In this document: piece by piece, positions 1 to 7,167 of the stretch
Position numbering within the stretch: the stretch's first letter is position 1
Layout of the letters: every line of letters begins with the position of its first letter
Assembly (NCBI GenBank): GCA_019118645.1
Contig: DWYN01000089.1
Location: 1 to 36,854 of the forward strand
Direction: 5' to 3'
From: Candidatus Blautia excrementipullorum
GTDB lineage: Bacteria > Bacillota > Clostridia > Lachnospirales > Lachnospiraceae
DNA length: 36,854 nucleotides
Notes under the pieces: generated by a model
What the model was told of the DNA's origin: nothing
What the model saw: only the letters and a program-made list of their open reading frames with translations
The model's database searches: none
Made by a program: the position numbers and the translations under genes

Positions 1-264
1 AGTTTGTTCCGGTCAAGATAACCTCTGGTTACCTATCCCTTTTACTGTTTGTTGGTTTATTAACCGTTCGATTTCAATGAAGTTCGATTCACTAGATTCG
101 GCCTTCGCTTACGCTTGCCCTCATCAAGTTCCTTCGAACTAAACTCGCGCTAATTTCATTCTTCGCTTCCGCTCAAATTCTATAAGCGCTCTGTTTAAAA
201 AGAATTTTCGAGAATCGTATGTGTCTCACTGTTTAGTTATCAAGGTTCCTGTCTCTCAAACAAC
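1..264 (-). other. probable rRNA operon leader (rrn 5' region)
   Basis: This stretch has no convincing coding region. Read on the minus strand it starts just after a strong promoter (294-299 / 271-276). It soon reaches a GAACCTTGATAACTAAACAG segment (about 227-246) that resembles the conserved element found in leaders and spacers of Firmicutes rRNA operons. The stretch continues about 220 bases to the left edge without a gene. The two tRNA-Ser genes immediately upstream fit a stable-RNA locus. The 16S gene itself would begin beyond the window, so the assignment is an inference. Confidence 0.5.
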
Positions 265-270
265 TCGTTA

Positions 271-299
271 ATGCTACCACATTTATTTTTGTTTGTCAA
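271..299 (-). promoter_or_regulatory. sigma-A promoter, probable rRNA operon promoter
   Basis: On the minus strand there is a perfect TTGACA -35 box (294-299), a 17-base spacer and a TAGCAT -10 box (271-276). The spacer is A-rich and lies directly upstream of the rRNA-leader-like sequence. The perfect -35 box with optimal spacing is typical of stable-RNA promoters. Confidence 0.65.
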
Positions 300-340
300 G
301 AGTTTTTTTATTATTTTTTTGAGCTTTAAAACTCAAAAAG

Positions 341-430
341 CGGAGAAGGAGGGATTTGAACCCTCGCGCCGCTATTAACGACCTACTCCCTTTCCAGGGG
401 AGCCCCTTCGGCCAGCTTGGGTACTTCTCC
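341..430 (-). tRNA. tRNA-Ser (anticodon GGA)
   Basis: Read on the minus strand, the acceptor stem GGAGAAG pairs with CTTCTCC near the 3' end. The anticodon stem CTCCC/GGGAG encloses loop CTGGAAA, giving anticodon GGA for serine UCC/UCU codons. A long variable arm typical of serine tRNAs follows, then a T arm with GGTTCAAATCC. The discriminator base is G. CCA is not encoded. The length of 90 nt is right for a class II tRNA. Confidence 0.95.
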
Positions 431-467
431 AAAATGCCCTAGTTTTTTTAACTCACGAACGTTATAT

Positions 468-497
468 ATTATAACTCGTAAGCATTTCGTTTGTCAA
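468..497 (-). promoter_or_regulatory. sigma-A promoter of tRNA-Ser(GGA)
   Basis: On the minus strand there is TTGACA (492-497), an 18-base spacer and TATAAT (468-473). Both hexamers match consensus perfectly. The -10 box lies about 38 bases upstream of the tRNA 5' end, so this tRNA can be transcribed independently of the tRNA-Ser(UGA) gene upstream. Confidence 0.75.
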
Positions 498-541
498 GCT
501 GTTTTTTACTTTTTTTATTTACGCTTCATTAGACAAACGAA

Positions 542-627
542 CGGAGAGAGTGGGATTCGAACCCACGCGCCCTTGCGGACAAACGGTTTTCAAGACCGCC
601 TCGTTATGACCACTTCGATATCTCTCC
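542..627 (-). tRNA. tRNA-Ser (anticodon UGA)
   Basis: On the minus strand the acceptor stem GGAGAGA pairs with TCTCTCC. The anticodon loop CTTGAAA gives anticodon UGA (serine UCA). A long variable arm and a GGTTCGAATCC T arm follow. Discriminator G, no encoded CCA, total 86 nt. It reads codons complementary to the neighbouring tRNA-Ser(GGA), so the pair covers most UCN serine codons. Confidence 0.95.
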
Positions 628-676
628 ATATTTATTTTACGCGCTTTTTCGCTTCCGCTTTGTCAGCGCAGATGTT

Positions 677-705
677 ATTCTATCATCAAAACACACAGGT
701 GTCAA
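677..705 (-). promoter_or_regulatory. sigma-A promoter of tRNA-Ser(UGA)
   Basis: Minus strand TTGACA (700-705), 17-base spacer, TAGAAT (677-682). It lies about 50 bases upstream of the tRNA-Ser(UGA) 5' end and downstream of the ispD stop codon, so the tRNAs do not depend on read-through from the ispD operon. Confidence 0.7.
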
Positions 706-809
706 TACAGATTTTACATTTTTTGTAAAAAGACTTTACACCCTGCAAATACTATCCCAAACCAATGTGTCCTTCCGGTTTAACTACAGCTCTGTCTCAG
801 GATATTCAT

Positions 810-1517
810 TTATTTCGACTGATATATATTCAGAAAAATTTCCGCCACACTCAAATCTTCTGGGGTTGTAATCTTCAGATTCATATAGGATCCCTCCACA
901 AGCCTTATTTTTGCCCCGGTTTCCTGCTCTACCACCATTGCGTCATCTGTAATCTGTGACATATCTTTTTTCCTGATGCTTTCATGAGAACTTCTTATTA
1001 AAGAATATGCAAAAATCTGAGGCGTCTGGATGGTCCACACTCTTTTGCGGTCTGGAGTTTCTGCGACAAAGCCCCTGGCATCCGCCAGCTTCACAGTATC
1101 TTTAGAAGGCATGCCAACTACACAGGCCCCCGTCTCACGCACTCCTTCCATTCCTCTTTGCAGAATTTCCTCCGTGATGAAGGGCCTTGCCCCGTCATGA
1201 ATCAGTACATAATCGCTGTCTGCACAGGCCAGTAGTCCCGCATACACAGAATCGTAACGCTCTCTGCCTCCCGGAATCACTCTGGACACTTTAGAAAATC
1301 CATATTTATCTATAATCTTCTCTCTGCAGAAAGAAATCATATTCCCAGCTGTAACCAGAATAATTTCTTTAATCAGCGGACTATCCTGAAAACAGCGCAG
1401 TGAATAATAGAGCACCGGTTTTCCGCCTACCTCCAGAAACTGCTTCTGTATCTTGCTGTTCATTCGTTTTCCCTGTCCCGCGGCCAGAACAATTGCTGTA
1501 TTTCGTTCCTGTCTCAT
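810..1517 (-). CDS. ispD: 2-C-methyl-D-erythritol 4-phosphate cytidylyltransferase
   Basis: This enzyme transfers CMP from CTP to methylerythritol 4-phosphate, the third step of the MEP isoprenoid pathway, in the cytoplasm. The 235-residue product matches the usual IspD length. The nucleotide-binding signature LAAGQGKRM is at residues 10-18. The HDGARPF motif is at 107-113, TDDAMVVE at 190-197, and NLKITTPEDL at 213-222. The ATG at 1517 is chosen because the N-terminal nucleotide loop should start within the first ten residues. A longer reading (to 1634) would add 39 unrelated residues from inside tsaD. The gene starts 2 bases after the tsaD stop and is the last gene of the tsaE-to-ispD operon. 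No clear terminator follows it. Confidence 0.95.
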   Translation of the reverse strand: MRQERNTAIVLAAGQGKRMNSKIQKQFLEVGGKPVLYYSLRCFQDSPLIKEIILVTAGNMISFCREKIIDKYGFSKVSRVIPGGRERYDSVYAGLLACADSDYVLIHDGARPFITEEILQRGMEGVRETGACVVGMPSKDTVKLADARGFVAETPDRKRVWTIQTPQIFAYSLIRSSHESIRKKDMSQITDDAMVVEQETGAKIRLVEGSYMNLKITTPEDLSVAEIFLNIYQSK

Positions 1518-1519
1518 AC

Positions 1520-2539
1520 TCACCGTTCCCCAAGTTTCAGATTTGGAACTGCATTCAGATCCCATCCATGTCTCGTACCCTTTTTGTATTCGTAATAAGC
1601 AGCAGCGCCGATCATTGCCGCATTGTCCGTACAAAATATCGGAGAGGGACGATAAAACCTGTATCCTCTCTTTTCACAGGCATTCTCCATTGCAGCGCGG
1701 AGCGTGCCGTTTGAAGCAACTCCTCCGGCAATTGCAATTTTATCCATATGAAAATCTTCTGCCGCCATCATAGTATGTTCGACCAGAACATCCACAACCG
1801 CTTTTTGAAAAGAAGCTGCCAGATCCGCTTTGTTCACCTCTTCCCCCTTCATCCGGGCCTGATTCAGATAATTCAGCACGGCCGACTTCACCCCGCTGAA
1901 ACTGAAGTCATAAGGACAGTCTCCAACCTTTGCACGGGGGAACAGGATCGCATCCGGATTTCCTTCCTTTGAAAGCTTGTCAATTTTGGGGCCTCCCGGA
2001 TATCCCAATCCAATGGCACGTGCTACCTTATCAAAAGCTTCTCCGGCTGCATCGTCTCTGGTACGTCCCAGGATTTCAAATTCACCGTAATCTTTTACAA
2101 TTACAAGATGTGTATGGCCGCCCGAGACAATCAGACACAGGAAAGGCGGCTCTAAATCCGGATGTTCAATATAATTCGCAGAAACATGCCCTTCAATATG
2201 ATGCACTCCCACCAGAGGAAGCTTCTTCGCGTAGGCAATCGCCTTTGCCTCCGCCACGCCTACCAAAAGGGCTCCTACCAGTCCCGGGCCATAGGTCACA
2301 CCTACAGCATCCATCTGTTCCAGAGACATTCCGGCTTCCGCAAGAGCCGCTTCGATTACCTGATTTATCTTCTCAATATGTTTACGGGACGCAATTTCGG
2401 GAACCACCCCGCCGTACAGCTTATGAAGTTCAATTTGAGAAGAAATTACATTGGACAAAACAGTTCTTCCGTTTTTTACCACCGCAGCAGCCGTCTCATC
2501 GCAGGAGCTCTCAATTGCAAGAATGAATATATCTTCCAC
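1520..2539 (-). CDS. tsaD: tRNA threonylcarbamoyladenosine transferase subunit TsaD
   Basis: TsaD transfers the threonylcarbamoyl group from threonylcarbamoyl-AMP to A37 of ANN-decoding tRNAs, working with TsaB and TsaE. The 339-residue ASKHA-fold protein has the ESSCDETA start signature (residues 10-17). The metal-binding HHIEGH motif is at 113-118, SGGHTHL at 139-145, and a CTDNAAMIG motif near the C terminus supplies a further metal-binding Asp. The start codon is GTG at 2539, supported by an AGGAGG site about 8 bases upstream. That site lies within the end of rnz, and the two genes are 2 bases apart. All three bacterium-specific partners are in this operon. Confidence 0.96.
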   Translation of the reverse strand: MEDIFILAIESSCDETAAAVVKNGRTVLSNVISSQIELHKLYGGVVPEIASRKHIEKINQVIEAALAEAGMSLEQMDAVGVTYGPGLVGALLVGVAEAKAIAYAKKLPLVGVHHIEGHVSANYIEHPDLEPPFLCLIVSGGHTHLVIVKDYGEFEILGRTRDDAAGEAFDKVARAIGLGYPGGPKIDKLSKEGNPDAILFPRAKVGDCPYDFSFSGVKSAVLNYLNQARMKGEEVNKADLAASFQKAVVDVLVEHTMMAAEDFHMDKIAIAGGVASNGTLRAAMENACEKRGYRFYRPSPIFCTDNAAMIGAAAYYEYKKGTRHGWDLNAVPNLKLGER

Positions 2540-2541
2540 TT

Positions 2542-3453
2542 TCAGTCCTCCTCAAAATTCAGTTCCACACTTTTTCCGTCTTTGCCTGGATAGGTTTGTG
2601 GAAAAATTTCTCTAATCGCATCTATATAATCCTCGGGACGTATCAGCGAAGGACTGTAATGTGTCAGCCACATTTCTCCCACCTGGGCATCGCGGGCCAG
2701 CACTGCTGCCTCTCGGAAAGTCATATGTTTATACCCTTTCGCTTTCTCCGCTTTATCCTCTTCTCCATACATCCCCTCACAGATAAACAGATCAGAACCC
2801 CTGGCATTTCGCAGAATGGACTCCGTAGGTCTGGTATCCGTAGTATAAGTCAGTTTAATTCCTTTTCGGGCTGGCCCTAAAACCATATCCGGTGTATAAA
2901 TCTGTCCTTCCGCCTCAATAGTCAGTCCTTTCTGAAGCGGATTCCAGTATTTCAGCGGAATTTCCTGCTCACGGGCCCTTTCCGGTGAAAATTTCCCCTG
3001 GCGAAGAATTTCCAGAGAATAACCGTAGCAAAGGACATTGTGATTCACTTTAAAAGCAGTAATCCGGTATCCGTTAAGTTCAAAAGTCTCTTCCGTTCCG
3101 GTAATTTCCATAAATTTCAGTTCAAAGGGAAGCTCCGGCGCAATAACGCGGAGAGCATTCACCACACGTTCCAGTCCCCTGGGACCAATCAGCGTCAGCG
3201 GTTCTGTTCTGTCTGCATTTCCCATAGTAAGAAGCAGCCCCGGCAGTCCGCTGATATGATCTCCGTGATAATGCGTAAAGCAGATCACATCTATAGGTTT
3301 AAAGCTCCATCCTTTTTCCTTGATGGCAACCTGGGTTCCTTCTCCGCAGTCAATCAGAAGACTGCTTCCATTATAGCGGGTCATCAGCGCAGTGAGCCAT
3401 CTTCTTGGAAGAGGCATCATGCCGCCGGTTCCCACCAGACATACATCTAACAT
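2542..3453 (-). CDS. rnz: ribonuclease Z
   Basis: RNase Z is the zinc endonuclease that trims the 3' trailer of tRNA precursors, mainly those lacking an encoded CCA. The 303-residue metallo-beta-lactamase-fold product carries the zinc motif HYHGDH at residues 61-66 and the GEGTQ motif at 37-41. A late [17 protein letters not shown] segment and a WLTHYSP motif supply further ligands, which is the normal length and order for bacterial RNase Z. An AGAGGAA site precedes the ATG. It sits between rimI and tsaD in a tRNA-maturation-themed operon. Both tRNA-Ser genes seen nearby lack CCA and so fit as substrates. Confidence 0.93.
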   Translation of the reverse strand: MLDVCLVGTGGMMPLPRRWLTALMTRYNGSSLLIDCGEGTQVAIKEKGWSFKPIDVICFTHYHGDHISGLPGLLLTMGNADRTEPLTLIGPRGLERVVNALRVIAPELPFELKFMEITGTEETFELNGYRITAFKVNHNVLCYGYSLEILRQGKFSPERAREQEIPLKYWNPLQKGLTIEAEGQIYTPDMVLGPARKGIKLTYTTDTRPTESILRNARGSDLFICEGMYGEEDKAEKAKGYKHMTFREAAVLARDAQVGEMWLTHYSPSLIRPEDYIDAIREIFPQTYPGKDGKSVELNFEED

Positions 3454-3482
3454 AAATTTTCCTCTTTTAATCTATAGAAATT

Positions 3483-3914
3483 TTATCTCTTCGTCATCAA
3501 AACAGCGGCTTCTGCCGGCTCCGTATAATAGTTCTTACGAAGTCCGTCCTCCTGAAAACCCAGTCGCCGATACAGTCTTCTGGCTGATTCGTTGCTCTCC
3601 CGCACTTCCAGATGGACAACACGAATCCCCTGCATTTGCGCCATCCGGATCATACTGTCCACCAGAAAGAAGCCGATCCCTTCCTTCTGTCTGTCCCGGC
3701 GCACGGCCACATTTAAAATATCTCCCTCATCCAGCACAGCCATCATACTGCAGAATCCCAGAATTCTGCCCTTCTCCTCCACCACAAAAAACATGGTGTC
3801 TTCTTTCATAAGATAAGTAAGAAAGCCTTCTTTGGTCCATGGAACGGCAAACAGATCCTCTTCAATCTCCATAACCTGGTCAAGGTCTTCCACCAGCATT
3901 TCGCGAAATGTCAT
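3483..3914 (-). CDS. rimI: ribosomal protein S18-alanine N-acetyltransferase (GNAT family)
   Basis: RimI-type GNAT enzymes acetylate the N-terminal alanine of ribosomal protein S18 using acetyl-CoA. The 143-residue product has the GNAT fold order. There is a beta-rich core with LNVAV, the acetyl-CoA pyrophosphate loop RDRQKEGIG at residues 73-81, and the LEVRESNESARRLYRRLGF segment at 102-120, which is typical of RimI. It overlaps the end of tsaB by 4 bases, with a GGAG ribosome site inside tsaB, so the two are translationally coupled. The tsaB-rimI-tsaD neighbourhood is a recurring bacterial arrangement and supports the RimI name over a generic acetyltransferase. Confidence 0.9.
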   Translation of the reverse strand: MTFREMLVEDLDQVMEIEEDLFAVPWTKEGFLTYLMKEDTMFFVVEEKGRILGFCSMMAVLDEGDILNVAVRRDRQKEGIGFFLVDSMIRMAQMQGIRVVHLEVRESNESARRLYRRLGFQEDGLRKNYYTEPAEAAVLMTKR

Positions 3915-4642
3915 CTGTTTTCTCCTGCCGTCTTTTCTTTCCTGCGTTCCCGCTCAGCCCTCTCCCTTTCTGCCTGGGAAACCCGCAGATAATCCGGAAC
4001 ATGCTCCGCGGCAGTCTGAATCTTTCCTTCCTGATAATATATCTGACCGAGAGCCGCTACGGCAGCGGCCCGCTGTTTATTCACATGAGCGGGCGCAAAG
4101 GAACAGGGAACCTCCAGTTTTTCTTTGATCGTATTGCAAAAGACAGGAACTCCGTCTCCTAAAAATATGACGCTCTCGCCATATGCGTTCAGTTTTTCCA
4201 AAAGTTCTTCCACCGGAACCGCCATTTGTTTTTCCACTGTTTCCAGTTTGTGATCTGTAAAACGGTAAATCCCTGTGTATACCTGATTCCTTCTGGCATC
4301 CATGATAGGGCAGATCAGACCGGCAGTATCGTAAAGATTGTAAGCCAGCGCCTCCACCGTCGGAACACCGATCAACGGCTTTTTCAGCGCCAGTCCAAGC
4401 CCCTTGGCCGTAGCAGAGCCAATGCGCAGGCCTGTAAAAGATCCCGGCCCTGCGGCTACCGCAATGGCGTCTATGGTATTCAGGTCCAGCTCTGTCATCC
4501 TGGCTATCTCATCCAACATGGGAAGCAGAGTCTGGGAGTGTGTTTTTTTATAATTCACCGTATATTCCGCAATAAGATTTTCATCTTCCACCACAGCAAC
4601 GGACGCTACAATTCCGGAGCTGTCCAAACCTAAAATCTTCAT
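3911..4642 (-). CDS. tsaB: tRNA threonylcarbamoyladenosine biosynthesis protein TsaB
   Basis: TsaB is the non-catalytic ASKHA-fold partner that forms a dimer with TsaD for t6A synthesis. The 243-residue product opens with ILGLDSSG (residues 3-10) and has the hallmark GPGSFTGLRIG at 65-75. The C terminus is a highly charged tail of repeated Glu-Arg motifs (about residues 224-243) that extends past the usual core. It overlaps rimI by 4 bases and follows tsaE after about 55 bases. Confidence 0.94.
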   Translation of the reverse strand: MKILGLDSSGIVASVAVVEDENLIAEYTVNYKKTHSQTLLPMLDEIARMTELDLNTIDAIAVAAGPGSFTGLRIGSATAKGLGLALKKPLIGVPTVEALAYNLYDTAGLICPIMDARRNQVYTGIYRFTDHKLETVEKQMAVPVEELLEKLNAYGESVIFLGDGVPVFCNTIKEKLEVPCSFAPAHVNKQRAAAVAALGQIYYQEGKIQTAAEHVPDYLRVSQAERERAERERRKEKTAGENR

Positions 4643-4697
4643 AATTTGTCACCCTGTCTCCTTTTCCTGGCTCTCATCCGGCCTGACTGTTTTCCTT

Positions 4698-5141
4698 CTA
4701 TTTGTCAGCGCCTTGGGCCAATCCTTTAACCGAAATACGGCGATAATCGACCCCCTGCGTTAAGTCCTTTTCTATGACAACAGAAATCCGCTTTTCCGGA
4801 AGAATTTCTTCGATCAGCTCCGCCCACTCAATAAGGCAGACACCTTCGCCAAAGAAATAATCATCGTATCCGATTTCTTCCATTTCTTCAATGTCCCCGA
4901 TGCGATACACATCAAAATGATAAAAAGGCAGTCTGCCTTCCTCATATACCTGCACAATCGTAAACGTCGGACTGCTGACTGCCCCCGTAATCCCCAGGCC
5001 GGCAGCCACTCCCTGGGTGAAAACCGTTTTCCCTACTCCCAGGTCTCCGGTCAGCGTATAAATCTGTCCCGGCACGGCAGCTTTCCCAATCTTTTCTCCC
5101 AGGGCAAAAGTTTCTTCAGGACTTCTCGTCTCTATAACCAT
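4698..5141 (-). CDS. tsaE: tRNA threonylcarbamoyladenosine biosynthesis ATPase TsaE
   Basis: TsaE is the small P-loop ATPase that turns over the TsaB-TsaD complex during t6A synthesis. The 147-residue product has the Walker A loop GDLGVGKT at residues 32-39. It also has the SSPTF switch and the family-typical DVYRIGD and LIEWAE segments. The ATG at 5141 is chosen because AAAGGTGG lies just upstream. The alternative ATG at 5175-5177 sits almost at the predicted transcription start and would be leaderless. It is the first gene of the operon that runs to ispD. Confidence 0.93.
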   Translation of the reverse strand: MVIETRSPEETFALGEKIGKAAVPGQIYTLTGDLGVGKTVFTQGVAAGLGITGAVSSPTFTIVQVYEEGRLPFYHFDVYRIGDIEEMEEIGYDDYFFGEGVCLIEWAELIEEILPEKRISVVIEKDLTQGVDYRRISVKGLAQGADK

Positions 5142-5156
5142 CTTTCCACCTTTTCC

Positions 5157-5185
5157 TTGCAGAATTGTTCTTTGCATATTATAAT
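5157..5185 (+). promoter_or_regulatory. promoter of the cyclophilin gene, overlapping the tsaE promoter
   Basis: Plus strand TTGCAG (5157-5162), 17-base spacer, TATAAT (5180-5185). The sequence ATTATAAT at 5178-5185 provides a -10 box on both strands. An AAGGAG ribosome site follows at about 5217-5222. Confidence 0.6.
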
Positions 5186-5206
5186 AGAGCGAACAGAGAA
5201 AAACAA
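5178..5206 (-). promoter_or_regulatory. promoter of the tsaE-ispD operon
   Basis: Minus strand TTGTTT (5201-5206), a 17-base spacer and a perfect TATAAT (5178-5183). Transcription would start near 5171, giving a leader of about 30 bases that contains the tsaE ribosome site. The -10 box is shared with the oppositely directed promoter of the cyclophilin gene. Confidence 0.7.
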
Positions 5207-5232
5207 TACTTTTTATAAAGGAGAATCAAACT

Positions 5233-5751
5233 ATGGCAAATCCGATCGTAACCATTACCATGGAAAATGGCGATGTAATGAAAGCAGAGCTGTATCCGGA
5301 CATTGCCCCGAATACAGTAAACAATTTTATCAGTCTTGTCAAAAAAGGCTTTTATGACGGATTGATCTTTCACCGGGTTATCAACGGTTTTATGATCCAG
5401 GGCGGCTGTCCGGAGGGCACCGGCATGGGCGGTCCGGGATACAGCATTAAAGGAGAATTCGCTCAGAACGGCGTGGCAAATGATCTGGCGCACACACCCG
5501 GCGTACTTTCCATGGCAAGAGCCATGCATCCTAATTCCGGCGGCAGTCAGTTCTTTATTATGCACAAAGCGGCTCCTCATCTCGATGGAAGCTATGCCGC
5601 TTTCGGAAAAATTATTGAGGGCATGGATGTGGTAAACCGTATCGCTGAGGAAGACACGGACTTCCGCGACAGGCCTCTGGACGATCAGGTAATGAAAACT
5701 GTCACTGTAGAGACCTTCGGCGTGGACTACCCCGAACCGGAAAAACTCTGA
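5233..5751 (+). CDS. peptidyl-prolyl cis-trans isomerase, cyclophilin type
   Basis: This enzyme catalyses cis-trans isomerisation of Xaa-Pro bonds in protein folding. The 172-residue product is a single cyclophilin domain. It contains the FHRVINGFMIQGG core around residues 47-59, which includes the catalytic Arg. GVLSMAR and the GSQFFIMHKAAPHLDGSYAAFG region follow. There is no signal peptide or lipobox, so it should be cytoplasmic. AAGGAG lies just upstream of the ATG. It is a single-gene unit ended by the hairpin at 5815-5863. It diverges from tsaE with overlapping promoters. Confidence 0.95.
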   Translation: MANPIVTITMENGDVMKAELYPDIAPNTVNNFISLVKKGFYDGLIFHRVINGFMIQGGCPEGTGMGGPGYSIKGEFAQNGVANDLAHTPGVLSMARAMHPNSGGSQFFIMHKAAPHLDGSYAAFGKIIEGMDVVNRIAEEDTDFRDRPLDDQVMKTVTVETFGVDYPEPEKL

Positions 5752-5814
5752 TCCCTTTTTCAAATTTCCTTTGAAATTTAAAAATAACCTTGTTATAAGT
5801 TATAATATTTATAA

Positions 5815-5863
5815 CGTGTAGCACTTAACTGCGTAAATCCAGTTAAGCGCTGCACGTTTTTTT
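5815..5863 (+). terminator. Rho-independent terminator after the cyclophilin gene
   Basis: A long stem is formed by CGTGTAGCACTTAACTG (5815-5831) and CAGTTAAGCGCTGCACG (5840-5856), with one or two mismatches, followed by seven T residues. It lies 64 bases after the cyclophilin stop. A TATAAT sequence within an inverted repeat (5792-5815) lies immediately before it, so it could instead act as an attenuator at the start of a MATE transcript. Confidence 0.85.
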
Positions 5864-5865
5864 AT

Positions 5866-5919
5866 TTTCCCGGAAAACAGCCTGTCTTCCTGGCAGACAA
5901 CGTATCTGCTTCCGGGAAA
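5866..5919 (+). repeat. inverted repeat with alternative inner hairpins ahead of the MATE gene
   Basis: A perfect 10-bp inverted repeat, TTTCCCGGAA (5866-5875) and TTCCGGGAAA (5910-5919), encloses two mutually exclusive small stems. These are TGTCT/AGACA (5883-5887 with 5895-5899) and GCAGA/TCTGC (5893-5897 with 5905-5909). It begins 3 bases after the terminator T-run and ends 39 bases before the MATE start codon. No riboswitch class was recognised. Confidence 0.5.
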
Positions 5920-5958
5920 CAGATAACAAAATCATTACAGAAAGGGGAATATTAAACA

Positions 5959-7167
5959 ATGGAACTTGAAAAGAAAACAGACAGCAGAATGGCTTTGGAG
6001 CCGGTCGGAAGGCTTATGATATCAATAGGACTTCCCATTGTGCTTTCCATGATGCTGCAGGCGGCCTACAATATTGTAGACAGCGCCTATCTTTCCAACA
6101 TGAAAGAGGCCGGCGAGGAAGCGCTGACTGCCCTGGGACTGGCATTTCCCGTTCAGCTTCTCATGATTGCGATCGCAGTTGGTACAGGTGTCGGCACCAA
6201 TGCCCTCCTGTCAAAATCTTTAGGACAGGGTGACCGGGAAAAAGCCGGCCGGTCTGCCGGAAATGCAGTCTTTATGGGAATTCTGATATATATCGTATTC
6301 CTGCTGTTCGGTTTTTTGGGCGTACCTCTCTATGTAAACTCACAGAATGCCGGCGGAAACATCAGCCAGATCGCGTCCGGAGTTCTTGCTCTTATTTTCC
6401 ATCTCAGACTGGATTCCGAGATTGGTAAAGGGATAAAATACTTAAAGCCCAATATCCGGATATTAAAGGAAATTTACGCAATCGGACTTCCGGCAATCAT
6501 TTCTCAGGCTTTACTGACTGTTATGACCTATGGGCTGAATATCATTTTTGGGCAGCTTCCGCAGGTAGGAGAAAGCGCGGTGACTGTATACGGTCTTTAC
6601 TGTAAAATACAGCAGCTTATCATCTTTGCAGCAGTGGGAGTCAGAGACGCAATTACTCCTATCGTTTCTTTTAATTTCGGAATGAGGAACAAGAAGAGAA
6701 TAAAAGAGGGCATACGGTACGGCATGCTTTTTACATTTATACTGATGGTGATCGGGCTCCTGGTAATTGAGCTTTTCGCCAGACCTCTCACCAGTTTCTT
6801 CTCACTTTCTGATACTACCTATACCATGTGTGTGGACTGTATGAAAATTGTTTCACTGGGATTCATTTTTGCCGGACTGTGCATTGCGTTTCAGGGTGTT
6901 TTTCAGGCTATTGAATGCGGACTTCAGTCTCTGTTTATCTCTGTGGGGCGACAGGTATTATTCATTCTTCCTGTTGCCTGGTTCATTGGGCGATTTGTCA
7001 CCGGGGCGGAAAATGTTTCCATTATATGGTGGACATTCCTCATCGGAGAAGGCATAACGCTGATCTGCACCTTTTTGATGTACATCCCCGCAGTAAAGAA
7101 AAAAATCAATGTATTGGAGAAAAGCTCGGAATCTCGGTATATGACAACGAACTGCTTGCAAAGATAG
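5959..7167 (+). CDS. MATE family efflux transporter with internal deletion and foreign C terminus
   Basis: MATE transporters export cationic drugs or metabolites in exchange for Na+ or H+ and normally have 12 membrane helices in about 440-460 residues. This 402-residue product has a normal first part (ISIGLPIVLSMM, GTNALLSKSLGQGD). At about residues 125-140, however, it jumps from the end of roughly the third helix to a segment (SQIASGVLALIFHL) that usually lies after the fifth or sixth helix. By recall of the family, about 50-70 residues are missing in frame. The second half looks intact. The last dozen residues after KKINVLEKS are not MATE-like. They come from reading out of frame into a cytidylate-kinase-like relic. 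An AAAGGGG site precedes the ATG. The gene may be non-functional. Confidence 0.75.
   Translation: MELEKKTDSRMALEPVGRLMISIGLPIVLSMMLQAAYNIVDSAYLSNMKEAGEEALTALGLAFPVQLLMIAIAVGTGVGTNALLSKSLGQGDREKAGRSAGNAVFMGILIYIVFLLFGFLGVPLYVNSQNAGGNISQIASGVLALIFHLRLDSEIGKGIKYLKPNIRILKEIYAIGLPAIISQALLTVMTYGLNIIFGQLPQVGESAVTVYGLYCKIQQLIIFAAVGVRDAITPIVSFNFGMRNKKRIKEGIRYGMLFTFILMVIGLLVIELFARPLTSFFSLSDTTYTMCVDCMKIVSLGFIFAGLCIAFQGVFQAIECGLQSLFISVGRQVLFILPVAWFIGRFVTGAENVSIIWWTFLIGEGITLICTFLMYIPAVKKKINVLEKSSESRYMTTNCLQR

Noticed and set aside
303..340. Hairpin TTTTTGAG / CTCAAAAA near the end of tRNA-Ser(GGA)
   Set aside because: On the minus strand the T-run precedes the stem and A residues follow it, so it lacks the layout of an intrinsic terminator.
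417..728. Open frame of 103 codons containing a GESGIRTHAP-like segment
   Set aside because: It is a well-known artefact of reading antisense through tRNA-Ser genes; the tRNA-Ser(UGA) at 542-627 explains it.
1930..2526. Plus-strand open frame of 198 codons inside tsaD
   Set aside because: It lies fully antisense to tsaD, is Pro/Gln/Arg-rich with no recognisable motif, and has no promoter or ribosome site of its own.
5179..5763. Minus-strand open frame of 194 codons covering the cyclophilin gene
   Set aside because: It is a shadow of the cyclophilin gene, which has a full set of family motifs on the plus strand.
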